From: Clostridiales bacterium | GTDB lineage: Bacteria > Bacillota > Clostridia > Oscillospirales > QAMX01 | Direction of reading: 5' to 3' | DNA: 9,568 bases | Assembly (NCBI GenBank): GCA_003149835.1 | Contig: QAMX01000146.1 | Span: 1 to 9,568, forward strand | Part shown: positions 5,835 to 9,568 of the stretch, piece by piece | How positions within the stretch are numbered: the stretch's first letter is position 1 | Layout of the letters: each line of letters opens with the position of its first letter | Notes under the pieces: generated by a model | What the model was told of the DNA's origin: nothing | What the model saw: the letters and a program-made list of their open reading frames with translations, nothing else | Databases searched by the model: none | Position numbers and translations under genes: made by a program

Positions 5835-6770
5835 ATGGACAAAACAAGATACAGCGTAACGCTCGGCGAGCTGATCGACGAATTTGCATTTATGGTGGAA
5901 AACGCGCCGGAGGGCTACCGCGACATTGTCGTCTATTCAGACGACGTAAACCGCTGCGGCTTGCAGCTCGCGGGATTTTACGATTTTTTCGACAATGAGC
6001 GCTTGCAGATGATCGGAAAGGTTGAAACGACCTTTTTAGAGCACTTTACGCCGGAACGCCGCCTTTCTTCGTTTGAAAAGCTGTTTAAAACGAACATTCC
6101 CGCGCTGATCATTACCAGAGATATCCAGCCTTATCCTGAGTGTCTGGAAATGGCGCGCAAACACGGCGTGGCGCTTTTGAGGACGAAAGAGGACTCCTCG
6201 ACGACGCTGAGCGCGCTCATCGCTTCGCTGAAACTGCATCTCGCGCCGCGCATCACGCGGCACGGCGTGCTGATTGAGGTATACGGCGAGGGGATTTTGA
6301 TCTTGGGCGACAGCGGCGTCGGCAAGAGCGAAACGGCGATTGAGCTGGTCAAACGCGGTCACCGCCTGATCGCCGACGACGCCGTAGAGATCAAGCGCGT
6401 CTCGTCGAAAACGCTGGTCGGTAGCGCGCCGGAGATCATCCGTCACTTCGTGGAGCTGCGCGGCATCGGCATCATCGACGTCAAGCGCCTGTTCGGTATG
6501 GCCGCGGTCAAAATGACGGAGAAGGTCGATCTGATCGTCAACCTCGAACCGTGGAAGGAAGGAAAAATTTACGACCGCCTCGGCGAGGATACGGAGTATA
6601 CCAGAATTTTAGGCATCGACGTTCCATCGCTGACCGTGCCGGTGAGGCCGGGCCGCAACCTCGCTATCATCATCGAGGTTGCCGCGATGAACGACCGCAA
6701 CAAACGCATGGGCTACAACGCCACGCACGAGCTGACGGAGCGCCTGAACGCCGCAATGGGTCTTCAATAA
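5835..6770 (+). CDS. hprK: HPr kinase/phosphorylase
   Basis: HprK phosphorylates HPr of the phosphotransferase system on Ser46, and also removes that phosphate, to control carbon catabolite repression through CcpA. The 311 residues are the normal length. Residues 1 to about 125 are the variable N-terminal domain. The catalytic domain follows, with the conserved H143 in TRHGVLIEVYG (141-151), the P-loop GDSGVGKS (158-165), ADDAVEI (180-186), and the HprK signature ELRGIGIIDVKRLFG (207-221). PVRPGRN (269-275) and the conserved tail RMGYNA (291-296) complete it. All active-site motifs are intact. ATG 5835 follows AGGA (5821-5824) by about 10 bases, a moderate site. In many Clostridia hprK precedes murB, rapZ, yvcK and whiA; here it is followed by dgt and dnaG instead, and no U-rich + strand terminator separates them. 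Confidence 0.97.
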   Translation: MDKTRYSVTLGELIDEFAFMVENAPEGYRDIVVYSDDVNRCGLQLAGFYDFFDNERLQMIGKVETTFLEHFTPERRLSSFEKLFKTNIPALIITRDIQPYPECLEMARKHGVALLRTKEDSSTTLSALIASLKLHLAPRITRHGVLIEVYGEGILILGDSGVGKSETAIELVKRGHRLIADDAVEIKRVSSKTLVGSAPEIIRHFVELRGIGIIDVKRLFGMAAVKMTEKVDLIVNLEPWKEGKIYDRLGEDTEYTRILGIDVPSLTVPVRPGRNLAIIIEVAAMNDRNKRMGYNATHELTERLNAAMGLQ

Positions 6771-6800
6771 GATTAACCTTCGTTAAAATAGATAAATAAA

Positions 6801-6888
6801 AAGAAAAAATGCGCCCGGAAAGCGAGAAAACCACACAAACTTTTTGCCTTTCGGCAAAAGGGAAGAGGTTTTGGCATTCCGGGCGCGT
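6801..6888 (-). ncRNA. Candidate small structured RNA (or minus-strand terminator) in the hprK-dgt gap
   Basis: Three stacked helices form one long hairpin: 6811-6820 with 6877-6886 (10 perfect pairs, GCGCCCGGAA arm), 6827-6832 with 6867-6872 (6 pairs), and 6840-6848 with 6853-6861 (9 positions) capped by a 4-base loop. Internal loops of 6/4 and 7/5 bases separate them. Read on the minus strand, the cap is a GAAA (GNRA) loop, the stem runs into a tail of six T, C and five T (6809-6798), and a TATAAT box (6894-6889) lies just upstream, though only a weak -35 is visible. Against the minus strand, two outer positions (6841/6860 and 6810/6887) are G-U pairs only on the + strand and A-C mismatches on the minus strand. 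No minus-strand gene lies upstream that would need a terminator. I recognise no known RNA family. Confidence 0.45.
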
Positions 6889-6991
6889 ATTATACGATTA
6901 GAGATAAAAACAGACAGAAAACGCATTCGGGCGGGGAACAGGCCGGCGGGAGCGGTAACGGAATTCCGATGGAAACAGGTGAGGTTGTCGT

Positions 6992-8041
6992 ATGGCTGTC
7001 AATCACGGGATCAACGACGTTTCAGATCATCGAGTTCGTCTGCAAAACGAGCGCAGGGAGCATGAGACGCTCTGCGCATACGCCGCGTTTGCCGACCGGT
7101 CGCTGGGGCGGCTCCGCCAGGAACCCGACTGTCCGGTTCGGACATGCTATCAGCGCGACCGCGACAGAATCCTTCATTCAAAGTCCTTCCGGCGTTTAAA
7201 GCACAAGACGCAGGTCTTTTTGTCGCCGGACGGAGATCATTACCGCACGCGCCTGACGCATACGCTGGAAGTGTCGCAGATCGCGCGGACAATCGCGCGG
7301 GCGCTCTGTCTGAATGAAGATCTGACCGAGGCCGTCGCGCTGGGACATGATCTGGGGCATACGCCGTTTGGACACGCCGGCGAGCGGGCGCTGGCGGAGA
7401 TTTCGCAGCTCCCTTTCCGCCACAATGAAAACAGCCTTCGGATCGTCGATATCCTCGAAAACGGCGGGCAGGGGCTGAATCTGACCGACGAGGTGCGCGA
7501 CGGGATTCTCTGCCATACGGGGTCGAAACGCGCCGATACGTTCGAGGGCGTGGTCGTCTCTCTGTCCGACCGGATCGCCTATATCAATCATGACATCGAC
7601 GACGCCATCCGTGCCGGCGTGCTGCATGCGGAGGAAATTCCTGAAAAGTTTACGGATGTACTGGGCAGGACGACGCACGACAGGATTAACGCCATGGTGG
7701 TGGACGTGATCGAAAACAGCGGCAAAACCGGCGGCGGCTTTGCCGTCGCTATGTCGGCCGCCGTCGGAACCGCGACCAACGGCCTGCGGGATTTTATGTT
7801 TGAACACGTCTATAAAAATCCGACCGCCAAAAGCGAGGAATCCAAGGCGAGGCTGATTCTGGAAGAATTATATCGCTATTTCGAGCGCCGGCTGGAAGAA
7901 CTGCCGCCGATGTACCTTTCGCTGCTCGCGGAGGCGAGTATCCCGCGCGTGCTCTGCGACTATCTTTCAAGTATGACCGACCGTTATGCGGTTGAAGTTT
8001 TTAAAGACATTTATATTCCAAAAAACTGGCATATATTTTAG
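6992..8041 (+). CDS. dgt: dGTP triphosphohydrolase-like HD-domain protein
   Basis: Members of this family (COG0232) hydrolyse dGTP or other dNTPs to the nucleoside and triphosphate, limiting dNTP pools. The 349 residues fit the shorter Firmicutes-type homologues. The block RTCYQRDRDRILHSKSFRRL (50-69) is the diagnostic N-terminal substrate region, and the metal site is the H..HD..D set: H90 (RLTHTLE), H119-D120 (ALGHDLGHTPFGH) and D193 (SLSDRIAYINHDIDD). ATG 6992 is preceded by AGGTGAGG (6977-6984) at 7 bases; the first 40 or so residues align only loosely with the family, as is usual. The gene lies between hprK and dnaG, and the dgt-dnaG order is familiar from Clostridia. The true substrate of Firmicutes homologues can differ from dGTP, so the activity is assigned by family only. 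Confidence 0.92.
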   Translation: MAVNHGINDVSDHRVRLQNERREHETLCAYAAFADRSLGRLRQEPDCPVRTCYQRDRDRILHSKSFRRLKHKTQVFLSPDGDHYRTRLTHTLEVSQIARTIARALCLNEDLTEAVALGHDLGHTPFGHAGERALAEISQLPFRHNENSLRIVDILENGGQGLNLTDEVRDGILCHTGSKRADTFEGVVVSLSDRIAYINHDIDDAIRAGVLHAEEIPEKFTDVLGRTTHDRINAMVVDVIENSGKTGGGFAVAMSAAVGTATNGLRDFMFEHVYKNPTAKSEESKARLILEELYRYFERRLEELPPMYLSLLAEASIPRVLCDYLSSMTDRYAVEVFKDIYIPKNWHIF

Positions 8042-8079
8042 AGAGCGCCGCCGCGCGATGCCGGTATCGATTCTGTCAC

Positions 8080-8140
8080 GGGCGTTTTCAAAGCCCCGAC
8101 CGATGGCTTTTGAGACGGGCTTTCCGGCCCGGAAACGCCC
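8080..8140 (+). other. Inverted repeat in the dgt-dnaG gap, possible RNA structure
   Basis: GGGCGTTTTC (8080-8089) pairs with GGAAACGCCC (8131-8140), nine Watson-Crick pairs and one G-U. Directly inside, AAAGCCC (8090-8096) pairs perfectly with GGGCTTT (8117-8123), leaving a 7-base bulge (8124-8130) on the 3' side. No T-run follows on either strand, so it is not a standard terminator. It lies in the roughly 200-base untranslated gap before dnaG and could slow, process or protect the dgt-dnaG mRNA, but no known element is recognised. Confidence 0.45.
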
Positions 8141-8239
8141 TGAAAGCGCCGGAGATACAGCGCGGGGCCGCCGGGAGGGCGAATTCACTGGAACGTAAGG
8201 TTTTCCAAACGCTGATTTTTTTGAGAGGAGACGTCTGCT

Positions 8240-9568
8240 GTGCCGCGTTTTTCGCCGCAATTTCTCGATGAGCTCACCGCGCGCGCCGACCTTGCGCAGG
8301 TCGTTTCCCGATATACGCAGCTCACAAGCCGCGGCGACCGGCTGTGGGCGCTCTGCCCGTTCCACGGTGAAAAAACGGCGTCGTTTACCGTCAACCCGGA
8401 AAAACAGCTCTATTACTGCTTCGGCTGCGGCAAGGGCGGCGGCGTCGTGCAGTTCGTCATGGATATCGAGCGGCTGGAATTCAAAGAGGCCGTCGAGTTC
8501 CTGGCGGAGATGTACAATATGGAGCTTCCGCAGGATGAGAACGAAAAAATGGTCAGCGTGCGGAAGAGGATTCTGGAAGCCAACCGGCTCGCCGCCCGCT
8601 TTTACTTTGACCAACTGGCCGCGCAGAACTCGCGCGAGGCTGTTGAATACGTCCGGCGGCGCGCGCTGACCGCCGCGACGGTACGGAAATTCGGCATCGG
8701 CTATGCGCCCGACACATGGGACGCGCTCACAAAGTTCCTCAAAAGCAAGGGCTTTGCCGAGCATGAGCTGGTGGAGGCCGGGCTCGCCAAAAAGGGCGAG
8801 CGCTCCGTTTACGACACGTTCCGCAACCGCCTGATGTTCCCGATTATCGACGTCAAGGGGAACGTCATCGGCTTTGGCGGCCGCGTACTGAGCGGGGAGA
8901 GCAAGGGACAGAAATATCTCAACACGGGCAACACGCCGGTCTTCTATAAAAAAAGCAACCTCTACGCCTATCAGCTCGCCAAAAAATCCGGTTCCGGCAA
9001 AATGATTCTGGCGGAAGGCTATATGGACGTCGTCTCGCTGCATCAGGCCGGCTTCGGCTACGCCGTCGCCTCGCTGGGAACGGCGCTGACCGAGGAGCAG
9101 GCGAGGATGCTGGCCAAGGCGGCCGACGAAATCATCATCGCTTACGATACCGACGCGGCCGGCGCCGCCGCAACGGAGCGGGCGGTCAAGGTTCTCTCGC
9201 AGGTGACGGATAAAACCGTGCGCATTCTGCGCGTGCCCGGCGGCAAAGACCCGGACGAGTTCATCCGCACCAACGGGGCGGAGGCGTTCGCGCGCGTGCT
9301 GGAACGCAGCGAGGAGCAGATGGAGTTCCGGCTCGCGGCGCTGAAAGCCGGAGCCGATCTGAAAAACGACGAGGAGCGGATCGCCTATATCCGCAGAGCG
9401 GCGGCGCTGCTTGCGGAGCTGGGCTCCAAGATCGAGACGGAGGTCTACGCCGGGCGCGTCGCCGAGGCCGCGGGCGTCAGCCGCGACGCGGTGATTACCG
9501 AGGTCGAGGCCGTCCGCAAAAAGCGGCTGCGCGCCGAGCAAAAGAAACGGCACGCCGAGGACATCGGC
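8240..9568 (+). CDS. dnaG: DNA primase, N-terminal part (cut by window edge)
   Basis: DnaG makes the RNA primers for Okazaki fragments and works with the DnaB-type helicase. 443 codons are present and the frame is open to the window end; full primases are about 580-650 residues. The N-terminal CHC2 zinc finger is C39, H42, C60, C63 in ALCPFHGEKTASF...YYCFGCGKGG. The RNA polymerase core has FRNRLMFPI (194-202), GFGGRVL (211-217) and KYLNTG (225-230). The TOPRIM site has E259 in EGYMDV (259-264), YDTD (302-305) and KDPDEF (336-341), all metal-binding acidic residues intact. The start is GTG 8240, placed by GAGAGGAG (8223-8230) 9 bases upstream and by the family N-terminus (PRFSPQFLDEL). The helicase-binding C-terminal domain lies outside the window. 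In Clostridia rpoD usually follows dnaG, so it may come next. Confidence 0.97.
   Translation, partial: MPRFSPQFLDELTARADLAQVVSRYTQLTSRGDRLWALCPFHGEKTASFTVNPEKQLYYCFGCGKGGGVVQFVMDIERLEFKEAVEFLAEMYNMELPQDENEKMVSVRKRILEANRLAARFYFDQLAAQNSREAVEYVRRRALTAATVRKFGIGYAPDTWDALTKFLKSKGFAEHELVEAGLAKKGERSVYDTFRNRLMFPIIDVKGNVIGFGGRVLSGESKGQKYLNTGNTPVFYKKSNLYAYQLAKKSGSGKMILAEGYMDVVSLHQAGFGYAVASLGTALTEEQARMLAKAADEIIIAYDTDAAGAAATERAVKVLSQVTDKTVRILRVPGGKDPDEFIRTNGAEAFARVLERSEEQMEFRLAALKAGADLKNDEERIAYIRRAAALLAELGSKIETEVYAGRVAEAAGVSRDAVITEVEAVRKKRLRAEQKKRHAEDIG

Noticed and set aside
6801..6888. SRP (4.5S/scRNA) or 6S RNA as the identity of the nested hairpin
   Set aside because: The SRP domain consensus (GGAAGGAAGCAG region) is absent and the length is far too short for 6S RNA.
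6809..6888. Miniature inverted-repeat element (MITE) as an explanation for the 10-bp arms
   Set aside because: No target-site duplication is visible at the ends, and the interior also pairs throughout, which fits an RNA hairpin better. A genome-wide copy search would settle it.
8058..8198. Short + strand frame in the dgt-dnaG gap
   Set aside because: No ribosome binding site, no recognised features and Arg/Pro-rich; the same bases form an inverted repeat.
7967..9553. 528-codon open frame on the minus strand opposite dnaG
   Set aside because: The + strand frame carries intact zinc finger, TOPRIM and polymerase motifs of DnaG, so this is its GC-rich complement.
1..9568. CRISPR array, insertion sequence, prophage or attachment site
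   Set aside because: No regularly spaced repeats, transposase, integrase or phage motifs were seen on either strand.

Overview
The window looks like a chromosomal segment of a GC-rich Clostridia-type Firmicute, probably in or near the Oscillospiraceae/Ruminococcaceae. The evidence is the HPr kinase/phosphorylase (a Firmicutes hallmark), consensus sigma-A promoters, strong Shine-Dalgarno sequences, the Firmicutes dGTPase-like gene just before dnaG, and a fused AroE-AroK. The genus cannot be fixed from the sequence alone.

Positions 1-4272 hold a tightly packed aromatic amino acid operon on the + strand: aroA (3' end only), aroC, pheA, a fused aroE-aroK gene, and aroQ. These five genes encode every step from 3-dehydroquinate to chorismate and on through prephenate to phenylpyruvate. 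AroQ makes dehydroshikimate, AroE-AroK makes shikimate and then shikimate 3-phosphate, AroA makes EPSP, AroC makes chorismate, and PheA carries it to phenylpyruvate. A perfect 16-bp hairpin (4322-4358) closes the operon and also ends the convergent gene beyond it.

Positions 4396-5550 are a small accessory stretch. It holds a 70-residue Cro/C1-type regulator (minus), a divergent 108-residue protein of unknown function with its own near-consensus promoter, a gene-poor region, and a CAU-anticodon tRNA (minus) with a perfect consensus promoter and two terminators behind it.

Positions 5629-9568 are housekeeping genes on the + strand: hprK with its own promoter and a leader of about 170 nt, a dGTPase-like HD hydrolase gene (dgt), and dnaG (GTG start, running off the right edge). 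The hprK-dgt gap contains a long nested hairpin whose minus strand has a GAAA loop, a U-rich tail and a TATAAT box. It is the best candidate for an undescribed element here, either a small RNA or a minus-strand terminator. The dgt-dnaG gap holds a second, weaker inverted repeat.

Most of the window is ordinary core metabolism and replication. The points worth a second look are the nested hairpin at 6801-6888, the regulator/small-protein pair at 4396-5088, and the AroE-AroK fusion.
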